Shown here: positions 26,408 to 35,027 of the stretch, one piece after another | How the letters are laid out: each line of letters begins with the position of its first letter | How positions within the stretch are numbered: the first letter of the stretch is position 1 | Assembly: GCA_039589195.1 (NCBI GenBank) | Contig: JBDHHV010000019.1 | Span: 5,828 to 69,827, forward strand | Source: JBDHAC01 sp039589195 | GTDB taxonomy: Bacteria; Gemmatimonadota; Gemmatimonadetes; Palauibacterales; Palauibacteraceae | Length of the DNA stretch: 64,000 bases | Direction of reading: 5' to 3' | Notes under the pieces: model-generated | What the model was told of the DNA's origin: nothing | Databases searched by the model: none | What the model saw: only the letters and a program-made list of their open reading frames with translations | Translations under genes and position numbers: made by a program

Positions 26408-28239
26408 TGGAGCGGCGGCTCGTTCTGGCGGTCGTGCTGATGATCGCGATCATGGTCCTCAGCAACGTGCTCTTCCCCCCGCAGCGCCCACCGCCTATCG
26501 CGCCGGGTGACAGCGCCGTGGCACGCGTCGACTCGGGAGCGGCCGCAACGGAAGTCGAGTCGCTCCAGGGGCAGCTCGAGCGGCCGCTCGTCACCGACAC
26601 GGTTGCCGATACCCCTGCTGCGGCCGCGCCCGGTGAAGTGGCCGTCGCCGCACCCACGGCTCCGAGCCCGGAACAGGTGTCGCGCGACACGATCATCGTG
26701 CGCTCGGGTCTGTACGAGTACCGGTTCGATACGAGAGGCGCCGAGCTGGTCGGTGCGCGGATGCTGAACTACCGGAGCTACGGACCCGGCGCGGCCAGGG
26801 AAGATCTCGTCGAGCTGGTCCGGGATGGCGACGCCATCTTCGGTTATCGGCTGGCGGTCGGGCGTGACACCGTCGATCTAAGCGACACGGTGTTCGAGCC
26901 GAACATCCCGGTTACCGTGCTCGACATCCACACGGGCGCCGAGGAGCTCGTCTTTCGAGGGCAAGTAGGTAACTCGGCCCTCATCCTGCAGGTCACGTAT
27001 CGTTTCGAGCCCGATTCGTACGTCGTGACGGTCGAGGGTCGCTTCGAGGGGATCGGAGACGTTGGGCACACCGTACTGACCTCGCTCGGACGCGGACTGC
27101 AAAGCAACGAGGCGAACCCCCGCGAGGACGCTGCACAGATGGCGCTCGTCTCGCGCGACCGCCGCGGGAGGATCGGTTCGGAACGACTCTCCGGCGTGAC
27201 CGAGAACGACCTGCGGGCGATCGAGGGTGGGCCGTTCAGCTGGGTCGCATCCAAGTCGAAGTACTTTCTCGCCGCGCTGGTGTCCGAGGAGGCGGGCCCG
27301 GGTTTCGGCGGGTTGCTGCTGCGCGGGACACCGGAGCCCGATGCGGCGCACATGGAGGCCTCGCTCCCCGTACCTGCCGGCGCACCGGGCTTCAGCCTGC
27401 AGGCCTTTGTCGGGCCGCAGGACTTCGGGATGTTGACCGAGGTCGGCCAGAACCTGCAGAACGTGAACCCGTTCGGGTGGCGTTGGCTCCAGTGGGCGAT
27501 CCGGCCGCTGGCCGGCGTGATCGTGGCGGTCATGGTGTGGATGCACGGCACGTTCAGCCTCGCGTACGGCTGGGTGCTCATCCTGTTCGGCGTTCTCACC
27601 CGCATCCTTTTCTTCCCGCTCTATCAGAAGTCCATGCGGGCCCAGATGAAGCAGATGCAGGTGCAGCCGTTGCTGAAGGAGATCCAGGAGAAGTACAAGG
27701 ACGAGCCGCAGAAGCTTCAGCAGGAGATGATGAAGCTGTACCGCGAGCACGGCATCAACCCCGCCGCCGGTTGTCTCCCGATGCTGGCTCCGTTCCCGAT
27801 CCTGATCACCCTGTTCTTCGTATTCCAGAACACGATCGAGTTCCGGGGGGTCCCCTTCATGTGGCTGCCGGACCTTTCGCTAAAGGACCCGCTTTACATC
27901 GTGCCGTTCTTCATGGGCGGCTCCATGCTGCTGCTGAACTGGATCGGCCAGCGTGGCATGGAGAGCAACGCGCAGATGAAGGTGATGACGTACGTGATCC
28001 CGGTCGTGTTCACCTTCCTGTTCGCGAACTTCGCGGCGGGTCTGAACCTGTACTATGCGACGAGCAACGTCGCTTCCCTTCCCCAGCAGCTCTACCTGGC
28101 CAAGGAGCGGCGTCACATGCGGGCCAAGGCTCCATTGAAGCCGACGGGGAGCGGGTCCGAGAAGGCCGACACGGCCGCGGCGAAACGTGCTCCGGGGGGG
28201 CACCCGAAAGGCAAACGGAAGAAACCGAAACACCGCTAG
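26407..28239 (+). CDS. yidC: Membrane protein insertase YidC
   Basis: 610 residues: an N-terminal TM (LVLAVVLMIAIMVLSNVLF), a Pro/Ala-rich linker, a large periplasmic P1 domain (residues ~100-340, EYRFDTRGAELVGARML to the PQDFGMLTEVG region) as in Gram-negative YidC, then the conserved five-TM insertase core (WVLILFGVLTRILFFPLYQK, GCLPMLAPFPILITLFFVFQ, FTFLFANFAAGLNLYYATSN) and a basic tail (KGKRKKPKHR) for ribosome contact. Inserts membrane proteins with or without SecYEG. The stop lies three bases from the convergent DUF1207 gene. Confidence 0.96.
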   Translation: MERRLVLAVVLMIAIMVLSNVLFPPQRPPPIAPGDSAVARVDSGAAATEVESLQGQLERPLVTDTVADTPAAAAPGEVAVAAPTAPSPEQVSRDTIIVRSGLYEYRFDTRGAELVGARMLNYRSYGPGAAREDLVELVRDGDAIFGYRLAVGRDTVDLSDTVFEPNIPVTVLDIHTGAEELVFRGQVGNSALILQVTYRFEPDSYVVTVEGRFEGIGDVGHTVLTSLGRGLQSNEANPREDAAQMALVSRDRRGRIGSERLSGVTENDLRAIEGGPFSWVASKSKYFLAALVSEEAGPGFGGLLLRGTPEPDAAHMEASLPVPAGAPGFSLQAFVGPQDFGMLTEVGQNLQNVNPFGWRWLQWAIRPLAGVIVAVMVWMHGTFSLAYGWVLILFGVLTRILFFPLYQKSMRAQMKQMQVQPLLKEIQEKYKDEPQKLQQEMMKLYREHGINPAAGCLPMLAPFPILITLFFVFQNTIEFRGVPFMWLPDLSLKDPLYIVPFFMGGSMLLLNWIGQRGMESNAQMKVMTYVIPVVFTFLFANFAAGLNLYYATSNVASLPQQLYLAKERRHMRAKAPLKPTGSGSEKADTAAAKRAPGGHPKGKRKKPKHR

Positions 28240-28242
28240 CGG

Positions 28243-29106
28243 CTAGCGGCGGAACGAGAAGCCGAAGCCAATCAGCGTCTCGGTCTCCAGGAAGAACTGT
28301 TCGGCGCGCGAGGGCCCCGTCCCGAACAGGATGCCGAGCCGGGAGTGCTCTCCCAGGGCGACACCGGCCTCGGCGGACACCATGGGCTCCCAATCCTGCT
28401 CGGCCCAACCGGCCGCTTCCGCGAACAGATAGAGGCGCGTTCGGGGGCGCGGTGCGGACGTCAGCTCCAGGCCGGCCCGCGCGGAGGGGCGCCGAAGCGG
28501 ATCCGAGCTGCGCACGATGACCCCACCTCCACCGTAGACCAGCAGCCACGGGAGCGGCGCCGTCTGCAGGAGGAGCTCGAGGGTTTCCCGGCTCACATCG
28601 ATCGGCTCGAGCCCGCTGCCCAACAAGAACTCGTCTCCCAGGTGCGAGCTCGCGTGGTACAGCTCCAGACGCGCCGCTACCCCGCGGTACCGAGCCCGGA
28701 TTTGAAAGCCGACGCGAAAGTGGATCTCGACGAACTCGTTTTGGGTGCTCTCGAGATCGAAACGGGAAAAGGCACCCGCCGCGACGGCCCCGGCCAGCTC
28801 GAACTCGTTCTCCGGGCGCCGGTGGATCCAGAAGGACAGACGATCGCCCAGGTCGGCCAGGGCCACCCAGCGGTCTCGCGAGCCGCGCGAGACGTGGACG
28901 AAGGCCAGGCGGTGAACTGGCTCCAGTGGCGAAGCAGCGAGCGAGCGAAACGGGTACCCGCCGGGGTCGGTGAGGGTGCCCCGGGAGAGCTCCGCTCCCG
29001 CCCCGGATCCAGTGGACGCGGGTGGCTCGCTGCCCTGCGCGAGGACTGCGGCCGGCGCCAACGACGCCAGAATCGTGATCGTGTACAGCGGCCGTGGGGT
29101 TCGCAT
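28243..29106 (-). CDS. DUF1207-family exported protein
   Basis: 287 residues from ATG 29106, with signal peptide TITILASLAPAAVLAQ. Beta-rich body with FEIxxRVGFQIRARYRGVAA-type strands (seen as EIHFRVGFQIRARYRG), LELYHASSHLGDEFL and the C-terminal FFLETETLIGFGFSFRR, consistent with DUF1207 and an outer-membrane barrel-like protein. The HASSHLGDE motif is the family hallmark. Function unknown. Convergent with yidC and divergent from mnmE; a GTG at 29122 is an unlikely alternative start because it overlaps the mnmE upstream region. Confidence 0.72.
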   Translation of the reverse strand: MRTPRPLYTITILASLAPAAVLAQGSEPPASTGSGAGAELSRGTLTDPGGYPFRSLAASPLEPVHRLAFVHVSRGSRDRWVALADLGDRLSFWIHRRPENEFELAGAVAAGAFSRFDLESTQNEFVEIHFRVGFQIRARYRGVAARLELYHASSHLGDEFLLGSGLEPIDVSRETLELLLQTAPLPWLLVYGGGGVIVRSSDPLRRPSARAGLELTSAPRPRTRLYLFAEAAGWAEQDWEPMVSAEAGVALGEHSRLGILFGTGPSRAEQFFLETETLIGFGFSFRR

Positions 29107-29159
29107 GGCGCACCGATAATACACGGGCCGCGCGACGATCGCCCCTGTATGTTGACGTC

Positions 29160-30545
29160 GTGTTCGACACCATAGCCGCCATCTCGACTCCCCCGGGCCG
29201 TTCCGGTCTCGCGCTCATACGAGTGAGCGGCCCGGAGGCCGCGAAGGTCGCAGCCTCGGTCGGCCTCACCGAGCTCGAGCCCCGAAGGGCTACATACCGC
29301 CACCTGACACACCCCGAGGACGGTCGCCCGCTCGACCGCGTCATTGCGACGCGTTTCGTCGAGCCCGCCTCGTTCACCGGAGAGGATGTGTTGGAGATCG
29401 GGTGTCATGGCGGCGCGCTCGTCCCGGCGCTCGTGCTGGATGCCCTGTGCGCCGCCGGAGCGCGCGTGGCGGAACGCGGCGAGTTCGCGCGGCGTGCGTT
29501 CCTGAACGGAAAACTGGACCTCGTCCAGATAGAGGCCACGCTCGACCTGATCGATGCCCGGAGCGAAGCTCACCACCGTGCGGCGTTGTTTCAGTTGGAC
29601 GGAGCGCTGTCACGGCGTGTGGGCGGGCTCCGCGAGGAGCTGCTGCGATTGCAGGCGATGCTGAGCTACGAGATCGATTTCCCGGAGGAGGACGATGGAC
29701 CGATTCCGAGAGAGCGCATCGAAGCGGCCGCGAGCGGACTTCGTGGATCGATCGACGAGTTGCTTATGAACGCACCGGAGGGAGAGTTGCTACGCGATGG
29801 GGCGCTCACCGTGATCGCAGGTCGGCCGAATGTCGGTAAGTCTAGTGTATTCAACGCGTTACTGGGACAGCAGCGAGCGATAGTCACCGAAATGCCAGGC
29901 ACGACCCGCGACGCGATCGAAGCGCTGATCTCGGTGAAGGGGTACCCGTTCCGGCTGGTCGACACAGCAGGAATGCGGACAGAAGCGGGAATCGTGGAGG
30001 AGATGGGGATCGAGGTCGCCCTCCGATACGTCGAGGAGGCGCCGCTTCTCCTCCTTTGCGTGGAAGAGGGGAGAAGCTTGTCGGAGGAGGAGGAATCGAT
30101 GGCACGCGCGGCCTCGGACAGGCGGCAGCGGCTGATCCTCGTGCGCACGAAGGCGGACCTGGGCTCGCCGCCGTCAGGCGAAGGCGGAGGAACGGGTCGT
30201 CGTGGCCGCCAGCCTCTCGAGTCGGAAGCTCCCGAGGTAGTCGTCTCGACCGTCACGGGCTCGGGCCTGGGCGACCTGCAGGCCGCGATGCTAGGGGCAG
30301 TCTTCGCCGGGTTGAGAGATTCGGGTGAGCCACCGCTGGTGACCAGCGGGCGCCAGATCCGAGCGCTGCGGCACGCGCGGGCCGAAACAGAGGCGTTCCA
30401 GCAGGCCCTGGTGGAAGGGCTACCGTCGGAGGTCGCCTGCGCGCACCTGCAGGAGGCGACACTCACTCTCGAGGAGTTGCTTGGAGTGGTGGAGGTGGAG
30501 GAGGTCCTGGACGTTCTGTTCTCTTCCTTCTGCGTAGGTAAGTAG
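29160..30545 (+). CDS. mnmE: tRNA uridine-5-carboxymethylaminomethyl modification GTPase
   Basis: 461 residues from GTG 29160 (VFDTIAAISTPPG); an in-frame ATG at 29094 would overlap the divergent gene start. Folate-binding N-domain (RSGLALIRVSGPEA, EIGCHGG, GEFARRAFLNGKLDLVQ), then a G domain with G1 GRPNVGKSS, G3 DTAGM and G4 TKAD, and the C-terminal CVGK whose Cys is essential in the family. With MnmG it modifies U34 of tRNAs. mnmG lies 1.4 kb downstream. Confidence 0.95.
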   Translation: MFDTIAAISTPPGRSGLALIRVSGPEAAKVAASVGLTELEPRRATYRHLTHPEDGRPLDRVIATRFVEPASFTGEDVLEIGCHGGALVPALVLDALCAAGARVAERGEFARRAFLNGKLDLVQIEATLDLIDARSEAHHRAALFQLDGALSRRVGGLREELLRLQAMLSYEIDFPEEDDGPIPRERIEAAASGLRGSIDELLMNAPEGELLRDGALTVIAGRPNVGKSSVFNALLGQQRAIVTEMPGTTRDAIEALISVKGYPFRLVDTAGMRTEAGIVEEMGIEVALRYVEEAPLLLLCVEEGRSLSEEEESMARAASDRRQRLILVRTKADLGSPPSGEGGGTGRRGRQPLESEAPEVVVSTVTGSGLGDLQAAMLGAVFAGLRDSGEPPLVTSGRQIRALRHARAETEAFQQALVEGLPSEVACAHLQEATLTLEELLGVVEVEEVLDVLFSSFCVGK

Positions 30546-30565
30546 CCGTTGCCCGGGGCGGGCAC

Positions 30566-30598
30566 AAAAAAAGGGGCCCGCCGTGGTTCGGCGGGCCC
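30566..30598 (-). terminator. Intrinsic terminator of the Fpg/Nei gene
   Basis: A perfect 10-bp stem GGGCCCGCCG / CGGCGGGCCC (30574-30583, 30589-30598), loop TGGTT. On the minus strand it is followed by C and seven T residues (A-run at 30566-30572). It ends the Fpg/Nei transcript 40 bases after its stop, and also insulates mnmE. Confidence 0.9.
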
Positions 30599-30638
30599 TG
30601 ACGAGCAGTGTCCAATGAGCGGACCCGGGGGCGGGCCG

Positions 30639-31436
30639 CTAGGCGGCGCGCTGACAGCGCGGGCAGATATACGTCTTCCGGCCCAGCACCTTGAGGGACT
30701 CCAGCTCGTGGCGGCACCTGGGACACGCGCTCCCCGATCGACGGTAGTTGATCAACCAGCCGGGATCCGCGTGCGCGGCCTCCCAGTGTAGCGTCGCACG
30801 GCGCAGTACCCTCCTCAGATACCGGTGCACCCGGTGGAGCTGTTCAGGGGTGATGTTCCCGACGCGCCCATCCGGTCGGAACCCGGACTGGAAGCAAATC
30901 TCGTCCGCGTAATCGTTCCCGATCCCCGCGATGATCTCCTGGTTCATGAGGAACCCTTTCAGCGACGTGCGGGGATGCGCGTCTGCGAGAGCCACGAATC
31001 GCTCGGGCGTGAGGTCCTCGCTGAGCGGGTCGATCCCCAGGTTCTCCAGATTCCCGAGCCCGGAGAAGTCCTCACCCTCGACGATGTGCACGATCCCCCG
31101 TATTCCGGAGGAGCTGAAGCGGAGCTCGCGGCCGGCGGCGAACTGGAGGCGGATCTTCGTCCGCTCGGTCGGCGGTGCGGTCTGGGATTCGAGGCGGAGC
31201 GCCCCATCGTCTCCCATATCGAAGACGAGGCTGTGGTCCGACCGAAAACGGAGGACGACGTATCTGCCGTGCCGCTCGACGGACTCGATGACATGGCCCT
31301 CGAGCACGCTCTCGGCCAGGTCGATCGGAATCTCGACAAGCTCGGGATCGTCGATCATGACGGTGGAGATCGTCTTCCCGGTCGTATAACCGGCGAAGCT
31401 GTCGATCATCCGCTCGACGTCGGGAAGTTCTATCAT
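30639..31436 (-). CDS. Fpg/Nei-family DNA glycosylase lacking the N-terminal catalytic proline
   Basis: 265 residues with Fpg/Nei architecture: N-terminal MIELPDVERM, central H2TH region (FLMNQEIIAGIGNDYADEICFQSG) and a C-terminal zinc finger CPRC-x16-CPRC. The enzyme family uses Pro2 of MPELPE as the nucleophile; here position 2 is Ile, with Glu3 retained. The finger arginine region (RKTYICPRCQ) is conserved. It should still bind lesion DNA but may lack standard beta/delta-lyase chemistry, or belong to a divergent subfamily with another function. A strong terminator follows the gene. The start ATG is supported by GGAG nine bases upstream. Confidence 0.85.
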   Translation of the reverse strand: MIELPDVERMIDSFAGYTTGKTISTVMIDDPELVEIPIDLAESVLEGHVIESVERHGRYVVLRFRSDHSLVFDMGDDGALRLESQTAPPTERTKIRLQFAAGRELRFSSSGIRGIVHIVEGEDFSGLGNLENLGIDPLSEDLTPERFVALADAHPRTSLKGFLMNQEIIAGIGNDYADEICFQSGFRPDGRVGNITPEQLHRVHRYLRRVLRRATLHWEAAHADPGWLINYRRSGSACPRCRHELESLKVLGRKTYICPRCQRAA

Positions 31437-31594
31437 ACGCGTTACTCCGGGGTCGAGGCTCGCGGCAAGGTTACCCCGATAGTTCTGAAAAGGATCCTTA
31501 TGGGAACGTCCGGAAACTCAGGAAGGTTCCGTCGGTCGAGGAACGCCCGCGAGTGGAAACCAACCTCGAACTGCGGGCCGTGAAACCGCCTAAC

Positions 31595-31864
31595 CTATTG
31601 TAAAATAACGAATTCGGCAGTTTGCACTGGTTGGGGAGGGATCTCGGCCACGGCCTCGACGCGCGCCGTCCGGGGTCCGTGACCGAGTCGGGCCCGCAAT
31701 TCCGAAACGGCGTCGGGGTCCCCGCTCACATGGACCTCCACGGCGCCATCCAGCAGGTTTCGAACGCTGCCGGACAGTCCCAGCGCCCTCGCCTGCCGGG
31801 CGGTCCACCAGCGGAAACCCACACCCTGAACGCGTCCCCGGACCAGGAATCCCTTGCTCGTCAC
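31595..31864 (-). CDS. Acylphosphatase
   Basis: 89 residues from GTG 31864: KGFLVRGRVQGVGFRWWTAR contains the catalytic Arg loop (GRVQGVGFR), and SVRNLLDGAVEVHVSG holds the catalytic Asn (VRNLLDG). Hydrolyses acyl phosphates such as acetyl phosphate or carbamoyl phosphate in the cytoplasm. The upstream in-frame extension to 32035 lies inside mnmG in antisense and is not coding. The gene is divergent from mnmG, with 76 bases between start codons. Confidence 0.93.
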   Translation of the reverse strand: MTSKGFLVRGRVQGVGFRWWTARQARALGLSGSVRNLLDGAVEVHVSGDPDAVSELRARLGHGPRTARVEAVAEIPPQPVQTAEFVILQ

Positions 31865-31940
31865 GTGTGGGAAGATCCCGGCCCGGATCGATTCGGGCAA
31901 GCTGGCCGGAGACCGCCCGGCGCCCGTATTCTTGGGCGCC

Positions 31941-33854
31941 ATGAGATATGACGTCATCGTGATCGGCGGCGGCCACGCGGGTTGCGAAGCCGCGAATGCC
32001 GCGGCGCGCCTCGGGGCCCGGACCGCTCTCGTCACTTCTTTCCTCGCCAGAGTGGGTCAGATGTCCTGCAACCCGGCCATCGGGGGCATCGCGAAGGGAA
32101 CGGTGGCCCGCGAGGTGGACGCCCTGGGTGGGGTCATGGGGCGTGCGACCGATCGGTCGATGCTGCACTTCCGGATGCTGAACCGCTCAAAGGGCCCCGC
32201 GGTGTGGTCGCCGCGCGCGCAGTGCGATCGCGGCATGTACCCGCGAGCGGTTCGCTCACTCCTCGAAACGAGCTCGCGTCTCGATCTGTATCAGGCAACG
32301 GTCGAAGCCCTGCTGGTGGACGGTGGGAGGGTCACCGGGGTCCGATGCGGGGATGGGACCCGGTTCGACGCGACGCGGATCGTGCTGACGGCAGGAACGT
32401 TCCTTCGTGGTGCGATCCGAATCGGGGTGGACCGGGCGATCGAGGCCGGGAGGGCTGGTGACGCCCCGGTGGTGGAGCTCGCGGAGCAGCTGCTCCGTCT
32501 CGGGTTGGACGCGGAGCGGTTCAAGACGGGGACCCCGCCGAGAGTCGATGGGCGCACGGTGGACTTCTCCCGGATGGAGCGGCAGGATGGCGATGTAGAC
32601 GCCGGACGCTTCTCGCATTGGGAGCGCTCCGAGGGACTCGAGCGTCGTCCATGCTGGCTGGCCAGAGCTGGAGCGGACGTGCAGGAGATCGTGGCGGAGA
32701 ATCTGGATCGGTCGGCATTGTACGGCCGCGACGCCGCCGCCCGGGGTCCTCGCTACTGCCCGTCGATCGAGGACAAGGTCGTGAAGTTCCCGGACGCGGG
32801 GTCGCACCAGGTCTTTCTTGAGCCGGAAGGACTCGAAACGAACGAGTTCTACGTGAACGGACTTTCGACTTCCCTTCCACCCGATGTACAACGAGCGTTC
32901 CTGGCTATGGTGCCGGGTCTCGAGAACGCTCGCATGACACAGCCGGGGTACGCGATCGAGTACGATTACTTTCCTCCGCAGCAACTCGGACCGACCCTCG
33001 AGCTCAAGCCGTTGCCCGGTCTTTACTTGGCGGGACAGATCAACGGAACGACAGGATACGAGGAGGCGGCGGGGCAGGGCGTCGTAGCGGGAATCAACGC
33101 GGCGCTGGCCGCGCTGGAGCGCGATCCATGGGTTCCGCAGCGTGACGAAGCGTTCCTGGGCGTGCTCGTGGACGATCTGATTACCCGGGGTGTGGATGAG
33201 CCCTACCGGTTGTTCACCTCGCGTGCGGAGTTTCGTCTTCTCCTGCGGCAGGACAACTGTCTGCCGCGACTCGGAATCACCGCAGAGCGTCTGGGGTTGT
33301 TGCGGGATGAGGAGCGTGTCGTGCTCGAGCGGCGCCTGGAAGAGCGCGCGCGAATCGGGACGTGGGCCGAAGGAGCGCGAGTGAGTCCGGCCGGCGTGAA
33401 CGAGTTCCTGGAATCGATCGGGAGCTCACCCCTGAGACAGACGGGGCCGCTGAGGCAGCTCGTTCTCCGGCCCGAGGTCAGGCTCGCCGACCTGCTCGGT
33501 CCCGGTAAACCATTGGGGGATCACGGGTTCGACCGAGATGCGCTTGCATCGGTGGAGATGGATCTGAAGTACGCAGGCTACATCGAGCGCGATCGACAGC
33601 GCGCCCATGCGCTGGCCAAACGCGAAGAGGTCGCGATTCCGACCGATCTCCCGTTCATGGAGCTGCTCTCGCTCTCCTACGAAGCCAGACAAAAGCTCGA
33701 ACGGGTGCGTCCCGGCACGATCGGTCAGGCCGGCCGCATTCCGGGAATCTCCCCCGCCGACCTACAGAATCTCCTGGTGGAAATCCACAAGCGAGCCAGA
33801 GCGGGCGCGGCGGAGGATGTATCGAGCCCGCTGGCGGCCCGTCCGGCCGGCTAG
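31941..33854 (+). CDS. mnmG: tRNA uridine-5-carboxymethylaminomethyl(34) synthesis enzyme MnmG (GidA)
   Basis: 637 residues from ATG 31941 (MRYDVIVIGGGHAGCEAA), an FAD Rossmann motif. Signatures: GGIAKGTVAREVDALGG, the cysteine motif GPRYCPSIEDKV, GQINGTTGYEEAAGQG and DEPYRLFTSRAEFRL. C-terminal helical domain through the IPGISPADLQNLLVEI region. Partners MnmE in U34 modification. A TATTCT element ends only 8 bases before the ATG and no Shine-Dalgarno is visible, so the mRNA may be leaderless. The stop overlaps the convergent pyrF stop. Confidence 0.96.
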   Translation: MRYDVIVIGGGHAGCEAANAAARLGARTALVTSFLARVGQMSCNPAIGGIAKGTVAREVDALGGVMGRATDRSMLHFRMLNRSKGPAVWSPRAQCDRGMYPRAVRSLLETSSRLDLYQATVEALLVDGGRVTGVRCGDGTRFDATRIVLTAGTFLRGAIRIGVDRAIEAGRAGDAPVVELAEQLLRLGLDAERFKTGTPPRVDGRTVDFSRMERQDGDVDAGRFSHWERSEGLERRPCWLARAGADVQEIVAENLDRSALYGRDAAARGPRYCPSIEDKVVKFPDAGSHQVFLEPEGLETNEFYVNGLSTSLPPDVQRAFLAMVPGLENARMTQPGYAIEYDYFPPQQLGPTLELKPLPGLYLAGQINGTTGYEEAAGQGVVAGINAALAALERDPWVPQRDEAFLGVLVDDLITRGVDEPYRLFTSRAEFRLLLRQDNCLPRLGITAERLGLLRDEERVVLERRLEERARIGTWAEGARVSPAGVNEFLESIGSSPLRQTGPLRQLVLRPEVRLADLLGPGKPLGDHGFDRDALASVEMDLKYAGYIERDRQRAHALAKREEVAIPTDLPFMELLSLSYEARQKLERVRPGTIGQAGRIPGISPADLQNLLVEIHKRARAGAAEDVSSPLAARPAG

Positions 33855-34573
33855 TCGCCGAACAGCGTCCCGATGCGCCGCTGGACATCACCGGCGGCGG
33901 TCGCCGGGTCGGGCGCATTCCGGATGGGCCGACCGATGACGATGTAGTCCGCCCCCGCTTCAAAGGCCTGCTCGACATCGACGGTACGCTTCTGATCGTC
34001 TGTGCGATCGAGTCCTGGGCGAATCCCCGGAACCACGATCAACAGCTCATCCTCCAGGGCTTCCCGGATGAGCGCGGCCTCGCGGCCCGAGGCGATGACC
34101 CCCGCGCACCCGATCGCGGCCGCACGCTGGGCGCGGGAAAGGACGAGGGATGGGATGTCGGTTTGGAAGCCGAGCGCTCTCATGTCCGCCTCGTCCAGGC
34201 TCGTCAGGGCCGTTACGGCCAGAATGCCCAGATCATCGCCGGCGGCTTCGCACGCCGCCTCGAGGATGGCGTCGTTGCCGTGCACCGTCACGAACGATAT
34301 CCCCCTGCCCCTCAACTGACGTACGGCCGAAGCGACGGTTTGCGGCACATCGAACAGCTTGAGGTCCGCAAAAACCTTCTTGTCCTGACGCTGCAGCCAT
34401 GCCGACAACTGGAAGTAGCCCCCGCTCAGGAAGAGCTCGAGCCCGATCTTGTAGAAGACGACCTCGCCCCCAAGCCCCTCGACGAGATCGCGAGCCTCGG
34501 TCGGATCCGCCACGTCCAGCGCCAGGATCAGGCGCTCGCGCGCCGGAATGTCATGCTTCCGTCTGGTCCGCAT
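33851..34573 (-). CDS. pyrF: Orotidine 5'-phosphate decarboxylase
   Basis: 240 residues from ATG 34573. Conserved LILALDVADPTEA, KIGLELFLSGG, the catalytic DxKxxD motif in FADLKLFDVPQTV, VTVHGNDAIL, and the phosphate-binding VPGIRPG and YIVIGRPIRNAPDP. Makes UMP from OMP in pyrimidine synthesis. It is downstream of, and overlapped by 23 bases with, the LAGLIDADG-type gene, so the two are likely co-transcribed. Confidence 0.95.
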   Translation of the reverse strand: MRTRRKHDIPARERLILALDVADPTEARDLVEGLGGEVVFYKIGLELFLSGGYFQLSAWLQRQDKKVFADLKLFDVPQTVASAVRQLRGRGISFVTVHGNDAILEAACEAAGDDLGILAVTALTSLDEADMRALGFQTDIPSLVLSRAQRAAAIGCAGVIASGREAALIREALEDELLIVVPGIRPGLDRTDDQKRTVDVEQAFEAGADYIVIGRPIRNAPDPATAAGDVQRRIGTLFGD

Positions 34574-34955
34574 CCGCCGCCTCCGGTGGTGTAGCGTTCT
34601 CCTCGCCTGGAGGATCACTCAGCCCATAGCGCACCTTCATCTCGACAAAGCGGCGATAGCTCTTGGCGTCCAGTTCATCGCTCAGGTGTCTGTCGAGGAT
34701 CGGTAGAAGGGTCTCCCGCAGGTAGGGCCCGCGGGCCATCCATTGGAAATACCGTCGGCCCCCGTGATCATACGGTCCGTAAAGGCGGCCACCAGGAAAA
34801 GTCCTTTCGATCCACCGGAAGAGCGCCTCGTGGTCCGTGTGCATGCGAAGAGTGACGTGGGGTTGTCGACCGTCACCGCCAAAGTGACCTTCGCCCACCA
34901 GGACTCCGAGGAGGAAACCGATTTCGAAGGAGTTGTCGCGTTGTTTCACCGTCAT
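34551..34955 (-). CDS. Free-standing LAGLIDADG-like domain protein
   Basis: 134 residues from ATG 34955 (MTVKQRDNSFEIGF). One LAGLIDADG-type helix motif is visible, FLLGVLVGEGHFGGDG (residues ~13-30), followed by the family's beta-strand pattern VTLRMHTDHEALFRWIERTF and RRYFQWMARG. A single motif implies a homodimeric or non-catalytic DNA-binding protein. There is no intron or intein context. The start codon lies at the edge of a parS-like site, immediately upstream of parA, and the 3' end overlaps pyrF. It could be a domesticated homing-endonuclease fold acting as a DNA-binding factor (as in WhiA) or a relic. A longer frame upstream to 35267 has no recognisable protein character. Confidence 0.65.
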   Translation of the reverse strand: MTVKQRDNSFEIGFLLGVLVGEGHFGGDGRQPHVTLRMHTDHEALFRWIERTFPGGRLYGPYDHGGRRYFQWMARGPYLRETLLPILDRHLSDELDAKSYRRFVEMKVRYGLSDPPGEENATPPEAADADQTEA

Positions 34956-35027
34956 GTTTCCCGTGGAACGTCCACACCCTTTCCCATTGCCGCCGGTGCC
35001 AGTTGTTTCACCGTCATGTTTCCCGTG
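34940..35027 (+). repeat. Perfect 26-bp direct repeat carrying parS half-sites
   Basis: Bases 34940-34965 and 35002-35027 are identical over 26 positions, with a 62-base period. Each copy holds a GTTTCAC half-site, a CAT (the start codon of the LAGLIDADG gene in copy 1), and most of a parS palindrome; the sequence diverges outside. Confidence 0.85.
34955..34970 (+). promoter_or_regulatory. parS-like centromere site 1
   Basis: TGTTTCCCGTGGAACG, compared with the widespread ParB-binding consensus TGTTTCACGTGAAACA, keeps 13 of 16 bases. It sits about 410 bases before parA and overlaps the LAGLIDADG gene start. Confidence 0.65.

Noticed and set aside
31500..31583. 27-codon plus-strand ORF starting MGTSGNSGRF
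   Set aside because: Only a weak ribosome site (GGATCC), Arg-rich low-information sequence, and it lies in the mutM/acylphosphatase spacer with no neighbour link.
34952..35017. 21-codon minus-strand ORF starting MTVKQLAPAA at the second parS copy
   Set aside because: It is a by-product of the 26-bp repeat that duplicates the LAGLIDADG gene start; it stops inside the first copy.
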